DNA of 32,081 nt from Nitrospina sp. (GTDB lineage Bacteria; Nitrospinota; Nitrospinia; Nitrospinales; VA-1). The notes below the pieces were generated by a model that saw only the letters and a program-made list of their open reading frames with translations, made no database searches and had not been told where the DNA came from. A program made the position numbers and the translations under genes. Positions 17,755 to 25,345 of the stretch are shown here, piece by piece. The first letter of the stretch is position 1. Every line of letters starts with the position of its first letter. The stretch is from positions 1 through 32,081 of the forward strand of contig JABHTG010000032.1 of NCBI GenBank assembly GCA_018697205.1, read 5' to 3'.

Positions 17755-19149
17755 TTAGTCATTTTCTAATTTGTCAACAGCCAAACGTTTAACAACTTCT
17801 TCCATTTTAGATCCGCGAGAACCTTTAACCAGCAGACAGTCACCGGCACGTGAATATTTTTGTATAAATGCCACTGCACACTCATGCCCTGAAGTCGTAG
17901 CAATATGCTTTTTATTCATACCAGAATCCACAGCACTTTTAGCAACGTGCGCTGAAAGTTCACCAACTGTAACTAGATAGTCTATGGAATATTTTGTAAT
18001 TTCTATACCAAGAGTCTTATGCGCAGGCTCAGCGAAGTCTCCAAGCTCAAGCATGTCTCCAATGATAAAAAAACGACGGCCTTTACATTTATAATTAGAT
18101 AGTATCTTCAAAGCTTCTTTCATTGACTTCGGGTTAGCATTGTAAGAATCATTAATAACTGTAATTCCTCCATATTCACTAACCTCAAATCTACTAGCCA
18201 ATAACTTTGCATTCATTAACCCACGTTTAATATCATCAGGCGGAACCCCCAAAGACCAGCTAGCAGCCATAGCAGCCAGTGCATTATAAATATTACATTC
18301 TCCTAAAAATGGTATACACACTGGAATATTTTTATCGAAAAAGCGCACACTCAGTTTAAAACCCTCTCGATTCATTGGAATAATATTTTCGGCTTTAATA
18401 TCAGCTTTATTGTGAATACCATAAGTAACCACCTTAGCTCGCACAGACTTTGCCAGTTCCAGTACCAATGGATCATCAGCATTTACTATTGCGGTTTCTT
18501 GCTCACTTAGAGAGTCGAAAAGTTCTCCTTTAGCTGCCTGAACTTCTTTTAAATTTTTTAAATGGACTAAGTGACCTTCCGAAATATTAGTAACCACCCC
18601 TATTTCCGGCTTAGCTATTTCAGCAAGACGTTTAATCTCCCCCGCAGCACTCATACCCATTTCTATAACAGCAACTTCATGACTTTTAGAAAGATGAAAA
18701 AGATTAAGGGGAAGTCCAATATGGTTATTTAGATTTCCTTTTGTTTTAATTGTTTTAAATTTTGTTTCCGCTATCGAAGCTATCATTTCTTTCGTTGTGG
18801 ACTTTCCATTAGTTCCAGTTACACCGACAACCTTTACAGGCATTTTTTTTCTATAAAATCGAGCTAACTCCTGCAATGACTTTAGCGTATCTTCAACGCG
18901 AACAAAAAAAGGTGCGTCCATTTTTTTTGACAACATATTCCTTCCATCTGAAAAAATAATTGCAGCCGCATTCTTATTGCGAGCTTCTTGAATGAAGTCA
19001 TGGCCATCAAACCTATCTCCACGGATACAAAAAAATAATTCGTCTTTTTTTAGAGTTCGTGAATCTATAGAGACTCCATGAAAGTATTTTTCGCCAGCTC
19101 CCATTAAAGTCTCTCCACCAATAGCCTTAACGCAATCATCAACTTTCAT
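17755..19149 (-). CDS. murF: UDP-MurNAc-tripeptide--D-alanyl-D-alanine ligase MurF
   Basis: Adds the D-Ala-D-Ala dipeptide made by Ddl, completing the pentapeptide. The P-loop VTGTNGKSTTKEM lies near residue 110; other marks are GNLNNHIGLPLNLF, IEMGMSAAGEI, TNISEGHL, NDSYNANPKSMKEAL and KGSRGSKMEEVV at the C-terminus. I place the start at ATG 19147-19149 and not at the in-frame GTG at 19158, because AAAAGGTGA at 19155-19163 is a good ribosome site 5 bases before this ATG. The product is then 464 residues and murF begins one base after the murE stop. Confidence 0.97.
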   Translation of the reverse strand: MKVDDCVKAIGGETLMGAGEKYFHGVSIDSRTLKKDELFFCIRGDRFDGHDFIQEARNKNAAAIIFSDGRNMLSKKMDAPFFVRVEDTLKSLQELARFYRKKMPVKVVGVTGTNGKSTTKEMIASIAETKFKTIKTKGNLNNHIGLPLNLFHLSKSHEVAVIEMGMSAAGEIKRLAEIAKPEIGVVTNISEGHLVHLKNLKEVQAAKGELFDSLSEQETAIVNADDPLVLELAKSVRAKVVTYGIHNKADIKAENIIPMNREGFKLSVRFFDKNIPVCIPFLGECNIYNALAAMAASWSLGVPPDDIKRGLMNAKLLASRFEVSEYGGITVINDSYNANPKSMKEALKILSNYKCKGRRFFIIGDMLELGDFAEPAHKTLGIEITKYSIDYLVTVGELSAHVAKSAVDSGMNKKHIATTSGHECAVAFIQKYSRAGDCLLVKGSRGSKMEEVVKRLAVDKLEND

Positions 19150-19150
19150 T

Positions 19151-20746
19151 TCAATCACCTTTTGATACTCCCTTCACAGCCTCTTCCGCTATCTCTCTAT
19201 CGTCAAAGTGAATAGAACCCGTTTTAAATACCTGAAATTTCTCATGTCCCTTTCCTGCTATCATCACGAGGTCTCCTGGCTTTGCTTTTTCTACAGCAAA
19301 TCTAATTGCTTCTCTTCTATCAATGATAATCTCATAATCTTTACCTTGGCACGCTGAAGAAGGAACACCTTTAAGGATATCATCTACAATACATTGTGGA
19401 TTTTCTGTTCGTGGGTTATCTGAAGTGATTACAGAAAATCCACTTTCTTCTATTGCGACACGACCCATTTCTTTTCGTTTGCCTATATCACGATCGCCAC
19501 CGCAACCAAATACAGTGATTACTCGCCCAGAAGTAAAACCTCTTGCTGCCCGAAGAACATTACGAAGAGCTTCATCGGTATGTGCATAATCAACAACAAC
19601 CGAAAAATTTTGGGCACAAGAGACTCTTTCAAAGCGACCAGGCACTCCTAAAACAGAGCGCAAGCCCTGAGCAATATGATCTAACGAAAGACCTTGGTGA
19701 AGAGCTGCAGACGCTGCCAATATCAGATTATATATATTATGAAGACCTAATAAGTGAGTTTGAATATTACAGGATCCTAATGGGGTCTTTAACACAAAAC
19801 TACTTCCAAGCTCCGACAAACTATAATCTTCCGCCATCACATCAGCATGTTTTTTAATACCAACAGTCAACAAGTTTTCTGGGAACTCGGTAGCAATTTC
19901 ACGACCAACTGAATCGTCTATATTCACAACCAATTTTTTGATATGATTACAACGAAACAATTTCTTCTTTGCCTCCTTGTAGTTATCCATCGTTCCATGA
20001 AAATCTAAATGGTCGCGACTTAAGTTGGTAAATACTCCAACAGAAAAATTCATCCCGCAAACTCTTTTAAGGGAAAGAGAATGAGATGAGACCTCAAGGA
20101 AACACTGATCAATTTTTTGCTCAGCCATTTCATGGAGCATCTGATTTAAATTCAAAGATTCAGGGGTCGTTATTGGGGACGCAAAGCTAGTATTGCCATA
20201 GCAGCAATTAATAGTTCCTATTATTCCTGATCGCCCATTTTTAATTTTATAAATAGAATCCAAAACATACGTTACTGTGGTTTTCCCATTGGTTCCCGTA
20301 ACACCAAATACATCTATTCGGTTAGAAGGTTGGTGATAAAACTCAGCACCAACCCAAGCCAAAGCACTTCTAGAGTCTTTCACACAAATTGCGGTTACCT
20401 TATTTTTATTTATATCTAAACCTGCAAATCTATCAATGGGCGTTTCGGTAATAAATGCCGACGCACCTCGAGCGATAGCATCATTAATAAACTTAAAGCC
20501 ATCCTGCTTTAAACCATGAATAGCAACAAAAAGGCTTCCCTTTTTGACCTCACGAGAGTCAAAAGCGATTGAAGAAATTTCTCGGTTTAGCGTACCCTGA
20601 ATATTCTTCACAGGAAATTCTTGAATTAAAGCTGATAGTTTTCGACCTAATCCATTTTTCATTTTGTAAATATTTCTCATGAAATTTAAATTCTTCCGAA
20701 TTGATTTAGAAAAATATGTCTTCTGCTCATTTTCAAAACACTTCAT
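19151..20746 (-). CDS. murE: UDP-MurNAc-dipeptide--meso-diaminopimelate ligase MurE
   Basis: Adds the third residue of the stem peptide. The motif TSDNPRTENP is the DNPR signature of enzymes that add meso-diaminopimelate and not lysine. Also seen are SSIAFDSREVKKGSLFVAI, the P-loop VTGTNGKTTVTY (about 149-160), TTPESLNLNQML, LEVSSHSLSLKR, TNLSRDHLDFHG, VVDYAHTDEALRNVL and IAGKGHE. The 531-residue form starts at ATG 20746, which overlaps the ftsI stop as TAATG and suggests translational coupling. Its first 28 residues look like an extra arm. A conventional start would be ATG at 20662 (MKNGLGRKL) or 20680 (MRNIYK), neither with a strong ribosome site. The start is therefore uncertain. Confidence 0.96.
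   Translation of the reverse strand: MKCFENEQKTYFSKSIRKNLNFMRNIYKMKNGLGRKLSALIQEFPVKNIQGTLNREISSIAFDSREVKKGSLFVAIHGLKQDGFKFINDAIARGASAFITETPIDRFAGLDINKNKVTAICVKDSRSALAWVGAEFYHQPSNRIDVFGVTGTNGKTTVTYVLDSIYKIKNGRSGIIGTINCCYGNTSFASPITTPESLNLNQMLHEMAEQKIDQCFLEVSSHSLSLKRVCGMNFSVGVFTNLSRDHLDFHGTMDNYKEAKKKLFRCNHIKKLVVNIDDSVGREIATEFPENLLTVGIKKHADVMAEDYSLSELGSSFVLKTPLGSCNIQTHLLGLHNIYNLILAASAALHQGLSLDHIAQGLRSVLGVPGRFERVSCAQNFSVVVDYAHTDEALRNVLRAARGFTSGRVITVFGCGGDRDIGKRKEMGRVAIEESGFSVITSDNPRTENPQCIVDDILKGVPSSACQGKDYEIIIDRREAIRFAVEKAKPGDLVMIAGKGHEKFQVFKTGSIHFDDREIAEEAVKGVSKGD
19155..19163 (-). promoter_or_regulatory. Ribosome binding site deciding the murF start
   Basis: AAAAGGTGA on the minus strand lies inside the last codons of murE, 5 bases before ATG 19149. 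The upstream GTG candidate at 19158 overlaps this site, so the ATG is the likelier initiator. Confidence 0.6.
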
Positions 20747-22491
20747 TACGCTCTATCCAAAATATAAACACGTTGATCACTCGATGGAACATTTAAATAA
20801 CGTAAAGTTTCTCTTCCAATATCCTTAAATACTGGTGCAGCAACAGAACCACCCCAGTGAACTCCCTTAGGCTCGTCAATCAAGACCAAGATAGCTATTT
20901 TTGCAGCATCTGCTGGAACAAATCCAAGAAAAGATGAAACATAAGCTGTTTTGGAATATCTTCCTGCTTTGCGATCATACTTTTGCGCCGTCCCAGTTTT
21001 CCCAGCGACTTCATAGCCTTTAATAGCAGCATTGCCCCCCGTCCCTTTTTTCACAGAGTGTTTAAGGATATCTATCATCTGCCTGCTAGTTTGAGTCGAT
21101 ATAACTCTTCGGACGAATTTGGGTTTATAGATTTTGGTCGTACGACCATTTTTTATAATTTTTTGCGTGATGAGTGGGGTCATAAGAGTCCCTCCATTAG
21201 CTATCGCACTAATTGCACTTATCAACTGAAGTGGCGTCGCACTAATTTCTTGACCAAATGAAATAGAAGCCAGAGACCTTTCATCCCATGCCTCTAATTT
21301 TTTAAAACGCCCCGCAGCCTCGCCTGGCAAATCTACTCCTGTTTTTTGTCCAAACCCAAATTTTCTTATATAATCATAAAAAGAATTTTTTCCAAGTTGC
21401 TGAGCAACCTTAACAGAACCAATATTGCTAGACTTGGAGATAATATTCTGTAAAGTTAACCATCCATATTTATGACCATCAGCTTCTCCTATATTGTTAC
21501 CGCCAATAGAAAACCTACCATCTTCACAGAAAAAAATGTCATGAGGCCTTGCTGTTCCTGAATCAATAGCAGCCGCAGCTAAAATCGGTTTGAAAATTGA
21601 ACCGGGTTCATATGCATTGGACACCGCCCCATTAATCCACCTTTTTGGCTCATAAGAAGAATAGTTATTCGGGTTGTACTGAGGCATATTAGCAATAGCA
21701 TATATTTCACCTGTGTTCGGGTTCATAACAATAGCCACTCCCGATTTAGCATGATATTTTTTAATTTGTTTACTTAAGTGTTGCTCAGCAAAAAACTGAA
21801 TCACCTCATCAATAGCTAAGGCCATTCCTCCGTTTTCTGCATACTGTCCACTGACCTTTTCATTAAATTGCACGAATTTTCCGCGAGCATCTTTTTTTAT
21901 AACTGTCTTAGTAATATTCCCTTTTAACGTCATATCATATTGATGCTCAATGCCAGCTAAACCCTGATTATCTATTCCCGTAAATCCGATAATTCCAGAA
22001 GCTAATTCGCGCTTTGGAAAAAAACGCTTATCTTCTGATATAAAGTTAACCCCTATAGGCAAATCATTTCTCAATAGAGACATTTCAGAAGGAGAAATCT
22101 TTCGCTTAACCCAAATAAAGTTACGCTTTGAATTCATCTTCTTAAAAATTAACCTTTCATCAAGCTTTAAAATTTTTGCCAAGAAGCGAGAAGCCTTTTT
22201 TTTATTCTTAACTTCTTGTGGTGTAGCGTAAACAGACTCAACTTTAATATTTGCTGCCAATTCATTCATATTACGGTCGTATATAAAACCCCTCGCATGA
22301 TTAATTTTAACGATCATCTGGTGCTGTTGTTTAGATCGAGAAACCAAGTCGTCATTTTTTATAATCTGAAGAAAAAACAATCTTCCCACAAGCCCTGAAG
22401 CAAACAACACAAAAAGAACCGAAACTAGAATCAGCCTTACCTTGAGAGATCTTCGACTTGCATTAGATGTATTTTCGTTATTGCGTCTCAT
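20746..22491 (-). CDS. ftsI: Septal transpeptidase FtsI (penicillin-binding protein 3)
   Basis: Class B PBP that cross-links septal peptidoglycan in partnership with FtsW. The 581 residues comprise a short basic N-terminus, one membrane helix (about residues 19-42), the dimerisation/pedestal domain (HARGFIYDRNMNELA, GIDNQGLAGIEHQYD), and the transpeptidase domain. Its active-site motifs are Ser298-x-x-Lys (GSIFKP), SSN at 354-356, and KTGTAQK near 495. There is no PASTA domain at the C-terminus. It starts 3 bp after ftsL and its stop overlaps the murE start. Confidence 0.98.
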   Translation of the reverse strand: MRRNNENTSNASRRSLKVRLILVSVLFVLFASGLVGRLFFLQIIKNDDLVSRSKQQHQMIVKINHARGFIYDRNMNELAANIKVESVYATPQEVKNKKKASRFLAKILKLDERLIFKKMNSKRNFIWVKRKISPSEMSLLRNDLPIGVNFISEDKRFFPKRELASGIIGFTGIDNQGLAGIEHQYDMTLKGNITKTVIKKDARGKFVQFNEKVSGQYAENGGMALAIDEVIQFFAEQHLSKQIKKYHAKSGVAIVMNPNTGEIYAIANMPQYNPNNYSSYEPKRWINGAVSNAYEPGSIFKPILAAAAIDSGTARPHDIFFCEDGRFSIGGNNIGEADGHKYGWLTLQNIISKSSNIGSVKVAQQLGKNSFYDYIRKFGFGQKTGVDLPGEAAGRFKKLEAWDERSLASISFGQEISATPLQLISAISAIANGGTLMTPLITQKIIKNGRTTKIYKPKFVRRVISTQTSRQMIDILKHSVKKGTGGNAAIKGYEVAGKTGTAQKYDRKAGRYSKTAYVSSFLGFVPADAAKIAILVLIDEPKGVHWGGSVAAPVFKDIGRETLRYLNVPSSDQRVYILDRA

Positions 22492-22494
22492 GAT

Positions 22495-22815
22495 CTATTT
22501 TTTTAAAAAGATAGTTACAATTTGTCCGTTTTCAGGTTCCTTCAGCCCTATTCTTTTCTTTGCTAATAATTGAATACGGTCCAATGTTTGCAGACTTTCC
22601 CGTTCTACGCGAAGAAGGTGGTTTTCACGAAGCAAGCTCCGATGATTTTTTCCTAGAATTTGATACTCATAAGCCAACCCAACCAAACGAGTATTACTCC
22701 AGACAAATGCCATAGCCACTATCATCAAGCCTGTTACGGCCATTAAAAACATACGATATTTTTTCGTCGTCATGTGCGATTGAACTTTATTTACTTTTTG
22801 TAACCACTTAAACAT
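22495..22815 (-). CDS. ftsL: Cell division protein FtsL
   Basis: Small bitopic divisome protein that forms the FtsQLB complex. The 106 residues show a short basic cytoplasmic end, one membrane helix at about 22-41 (MFLMAVTGLMIVAMAFVW), and a periplasmic heptad-like coiled coil (YEYQILGKNHRSLLRENHLLRVERESL). It ends in the segment AKKRIGLKEPENGQIVTI, which is common in FtsL. The family is weakly conserved. The call rests on this architecture plus position between rsmH (8-bp overlap) and ftsI. Confidence 0.9.
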   Translation of the reverse strand: MFKWLQKVNKVQSHMTTKKYRMFLMAVTGLMIVAMAFVWSNTRLVGLAYEYQILGKNHRSLLRENHLLRVERESLQTLDRIQLLAKKRIGLKEPENGQIVTIFLKK

Positions 22816-23743
22816 AGACTCTTTCCGCCACTCTTAATTTAGCGCTTGAAGCTCTTGAGTTATTTTGCATCTCTTCAACTGAGGGTGTAATAGGCTTGCG
22901 TGTAACTATTTTTAATCGTTGCTTGTGTCCACATGAGCAAATCGGAATTTTTGGAGGACAAATACAACCCTTCTCCTCAGACTTAAAAAAGTTCTTAACA
23001 ATTCGATCTTCTAGAGAATGAAAAGAAATTACTATTATCCGAGCCGATTCTTGCAAAATATCAACAGAATTTTTTAACGTTTTTTTAATATGCTCCAACT
23101 CATCGTTTACAGCAATACGTAAGGCCTGAAATGTACGCGTGGCAGGATGAATTTTTGTTTTTTTTGAAGCGTGCACCACCTTTAAAATAATATTTGATAA
23201 TTGGAGTGTTGTTTTAATAGCGCCTTGCCTCTGCTCTTTTCGGATAGCCCGAACGATCCTTTTAGAAAAACGCTCTTCTCCATATTCTTTGATGACCGAC
23301 ACCAATTTTTCGTCAGATAGTTCGATTAAAAGATCAGCTGCGGTTATCTTCTGCGAAGAATCCATTCGCATATCCAAAGGTCCATTACGCATAAAACTAA
23401 AACCCCGTTCAGGCGAATCTAACTGAGGAGAGGAAACTCCTAGATCAAGAAACAGTCCATCTACATTCACTTCATTAGCCTCTTTTAAAATAGCTTTAAT
23501 ATCGCTAAAATTTCCGTGAACTAAGGTTATTCGATCTCGAAAAGAAGCAAGTCTTTTTTCAGCCCTTTCAATTGCCTTGATATCTCTATCGACCCCTAAC
23601 ACCCTGACCCCTATTGTGTTTTTCAATATCAATTCTGCGTGCCCCCCATCTCCCAAGGTACCATCTACGACTAGGCCCTCTTTCCCAAGGTTAAGGCTTT
23701 GGATAACCTCTCTCTCTAATACTGACTCGTGTTGCTTAGACAT
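22808..23743 (-). CDS. rsmH: 16S rRNA (cytosine-1402-N4) methyltransferase RsmH (MraW)
   Basis: SAM-dependent methyltransferase that modifies C1402 of 16S rRNA. The 311 residues have the SAM-binding VVDGTLGDGGHAELIL (about 25-40), LGVDRDIKAI, LFLDLGVSSPQLDSPERGFSF, the MDxR-like PLDMRMD, RTFQALRIAVNDEL, and the C-terminal SFHSLEDRIVKNFF and SSAKLRVAERV. A cysteine cluster (CICPPKIPICSCGHK) lies before the end, as in many RsmH. It follows mraZ after 68 bp and overlaps ftsL by 8 bp. No good ribosome site precedes its ATG. Confidence 0.98.
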   Translation of the reverse strand: MSKQHESVLEREVIQSLNLGKEGLVVDGTLGDGGHAELILKNTIGVRVLGVDRDIKAIERAEKRLASFRDRITLVHGNFSDIKAILKEANEVNVDGLFLDLGVSSPQLDSPERGFSFMRNGPLDMRMDSSQKITAADLLIELSDEKLVSVIKEYGEERFSKRIVRAIRKEQRQGAIKTTLQLSNIILKVVHASKKTKIHPATRTFQALRIAVNDELEHIKKTLKNSVDILQESARIIVISFHSLEDRIVKNFFKSEEKGCICPPKIPICSCGHKQRLKIVTRKPITPSVEEMQNNSRASSAKLRVAERVYV

Positions 23744-23811
23744 TTTTTAAAAGGACTCTGCGATCGCGCATTACATGCAGCAGGAATATTAGAAACTTAA
23801 AAAACACTAAC

Positions 23812-24198
23812 TTAATCCGAGCCCTTCTCTAACCGATCCGGAGCCCAAAGTTCAAAAGTCTTAGACATACCTACAATCATTACTTCTTTTGTCAGCCCAG
23901 CAGCTTCACGTTGAGGAGCGGGAATCAAAATTTTCCCCGATTTCATTTCACATTCTGTTGCTCGAGCATAAAACTCCCGAAGCCTATTTCGGTCACTCTT
24001 GTCAAATGCATTGAGATGACTTAGTTTTTCTTCATTTACAGCCCATTCACGTTGCGGAAATACAACGAGAAATCCGCTCATCACACAAATAACCAACTGC
24101 GGACTGTCTTGCTCAAGGAGGCCCTTGAACCTTGATGGTACATTTAGGCGCCCTTTTTCATCTAGACTTACGCTGTAAGATCCTAAAAATCCGTTCAT
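23812..24198 (-). CDS. mraZ: Transcriptional regulator MraZ
   Basis: DNA-binding protein that in studied bacteria regulates its own dcw operon. The 128 residues form the usual two tandem SpoVT/AbrB-like domains: GSYSVSLDEKGRLNVPSRFKGLL (about 6-28) and MKSGKILIPAPQREAAGL (about 84-101), each with the conserved G(R/K)-hydrophobic-(P) loop. It is the first gene of the cluster. The operator-like repeats annotated at 24245-24271 lie in its leader. No Shine-Dalgarno is visible before ATG 24198. Confidence 0.97.
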   Translation of the reverse strand: MNGFLGSYSVSLDEKGRLNVPSRFKGLLEQDSPQLVICVMSGFLVVFPQREWAVNEEKLSHLNAFDKSDRNRLREFYARATECEMKSGKILIPAPQREAAGLTKEVMIVGMSKTFELWAPDRLEKGSD

Positions 24199-24244
24199 AT
24201 GCGAAATAATTAAGTCAAAATTAGCTCTATTACAACATTAATAA

Positions 24245-24271
24245 ACACTTTAAGACACTTTCTGACACAAT
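24245..24271 (-). promoter_or_regulatory. MraZ-box repeats at the dcw promoter
   Basis: On the minus strand three direct repeats occur at exact 10-bp spacing: ATTGTGT (24265-24271), AAAGTGT (24255-24261) and AAAGTGT (24245-24251). MraZ is known to bind arrays of short repeats of about 10-bp period, described as AAAGTG[T/G] in Mycoplasma and TGGGN with 5-nt spacers in E. coli. The array starts at the -10 and runs into the leader, a position suited to repression of mraZ and the cluster. Confidence 0.75.
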
Positions 24272-24297
24272 CGTAGCATATTGGAACACCCTGTCAA
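24270..24297 (-). promoter_or_regulatory. mraZ/dcw promoter
   Basis: The minus strand has a perfect -35 TTGACA (24292-24297), a 16-bp spacer and a moderate -10 TACGAT (24270-24275). The first MraZ-like repeat touches the -10. Transcription would give a leader of about 65 nt. Confidence 0.6.
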
Positions 24298-24647
24298 CAG
24301 AGAAAAACAAAAACAATAAACATTTAGAGCTATTGATCTAATATTAAAGTTATCTCCAGTGTGACACTTTGGAAATAATTCTAGAAATACTTGTGTTTAG
24401 ATAAGTTGCTCCTTTTCTCACCAACAAATGAGCTCAATATTAATTAATCGCTTTAATAGCAACTTACTACTAATCATGTAATTTATATTTTTTAGCAGAA
24501 TAAATGGTATATATAATAATGAAGGGTTTTAAAAATATATGATGTTATATTATTCGCTATCCAAGTAAAAAAATTAAATAACAGCGATTGATTAATTTTT
24601 TAAAACTATTTTTGAAGGCATAATCATCTATGCTTAAAATGATTTGC

Positions 24648-24678
24648 TTTGACAATGTCAAATTTTGAGTGATATTAT
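24648..24678 (+). promoter_or_regulatory. ccmE promoter with palindromic operator on the -35
   Basis: TTGACA at 24649-24654 is followed after 18 bp by TATTAT at 24673-24678, a good sigma-70 type promoter. The -35 lies within a perfect palindrome, TTTGACA-A-TGTCAAA (24648-24662, with the last T of 24648-24650 shared by the hexamer). The -35 hexamer can be read as TTGACA at 24649-24654. The palindrome resembles a dimeric regulator site but its 3-base core between TTGAC and GTCAA does not fit the FNR/CRP consensus with 4-base spacing. Confidence 0.6.
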
Positions 24679-24752
24679 GAATTAGCTCCAAAAGACTGAT
24701 TTAAGCTGTTTTAAATGCTCACTTTTATCGAGTCCTATAGAATTAAAAGGTT

Positions 24753-25244
24753 ATGGATATAAAAAAAACTAAATTTGCACTTGGTTCCGCGTTAATTGTA
24801 GGAGCTATTGGATATCTCATTGCAACGGGAATCAACAGTACTTCTACATATTTTTTCACGGTTAGTGAACTGATGGATCAGAAGGTTTCTTTTCATGGCA
24901 CAGGACTTAAGGTAAAAGGCAATGTAGTTGAAGGCTCGATTGAAAGAGACCCCAACGATTATCTAAGTGTTCAATTTGCTATTGAAGAAAAAAATAGCAA
25001 TTTGAATGTTGTTTACCAAGGCGTCACGCCAGATATGTTTCAAGACGGTGGAGAGGTAGTTGTTGAAGGAGCATTAGACGAACAAGGTGTTTTTCATGCA
25101 AACACATTGTTAACTAGCTGCCCTTCTAAATATGAGGCCGAAGAAAAAGCAGGAGGTATGCATCCAGGAACTCTTCCTGACTATAAATCCAAAGTAAAAC
25201 CAGACCTCAAGAAAATTGATTTCTTACCTAAAACAACAATCTAG
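24753..25244 (+). CDS. ccmE: Heme chaperone CcmE, CxxxY variant
   Basis: Membrane-anchored periplasmic chaperone that receives heme from CcmC/CcmABD and passes it to the CcmF complex. The 163 residues show a signal anchor at about 8-26, the OB-fold core with GLKVKGNVVEGSIERDP, VVYQGVTPDMFQDGGEVVVEGALDEQGVF, then LLTSCPSKYEAEE. The usual HxxxY heme-binding motif is replaced by Cys123-x-x-x-Tyr127. This CxxxY form is known from archaea and some bacteria such as Desulfovibrio. No histidine lies at the standard position; one His (137) lies further on in a variable tail. It starts the ccm operon; AAAAGG lies close before the ATG. Confidence 0.93.
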   Translation: MDIKKTKFALGSALIVGAIGYLIATGINSTSTYFFTVSELMDQKVSFHGTGLKVKGNVVEGSIERDPNDYLSVQFAIEEKNSNLNVVYQGVTPDMFQDGGEVVVEGALDEQGVFHANTLLTSCPSKYEAEEKAGGMHPGTLPDYKSKVKPDLKKIDFLPKTTI

Positions 25245-25345
25245 CCCCCTCGCTATTCTTTCAATATAAAGATCTCGTCGGCGTTTCGTATACTTAAGTG
25301 AAAGGGCCGTAAAGTGAGATCACAGAAAAATTAAGGAAGTTTTTT

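Larger units (their letters stand above)
24199..24752. other. Divergent intergenic control region between dcw and ccm
   Basis: A very AT-rich 554-bp stretch with no convincing gene on either strand. The left end holds the mraZ promoter and MraZ repeats; the right end holds the ccmE promoter and a palindrome. Between them I see an imperfect 14-bp inverted repeat (24439-24452 and 24583-24596, 13 of 14 bases), which could be chance in such AT-rich DNA, and no recognisable RNA gene or origin boxes. Confidence 0.7.

Noticed and set aside
19543-19857. Plus-strand 104-codon frame opposite murE
   Set aside because: It is the antisense shadow of a conserved MurE region and has no recognisable domain or ribosome site.
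24361-24370. Isolated GTGACACTTT resembling an extra MraZ repeat
   Set aside because: It is a single copy far from the array and without the 10-bp periodicity.
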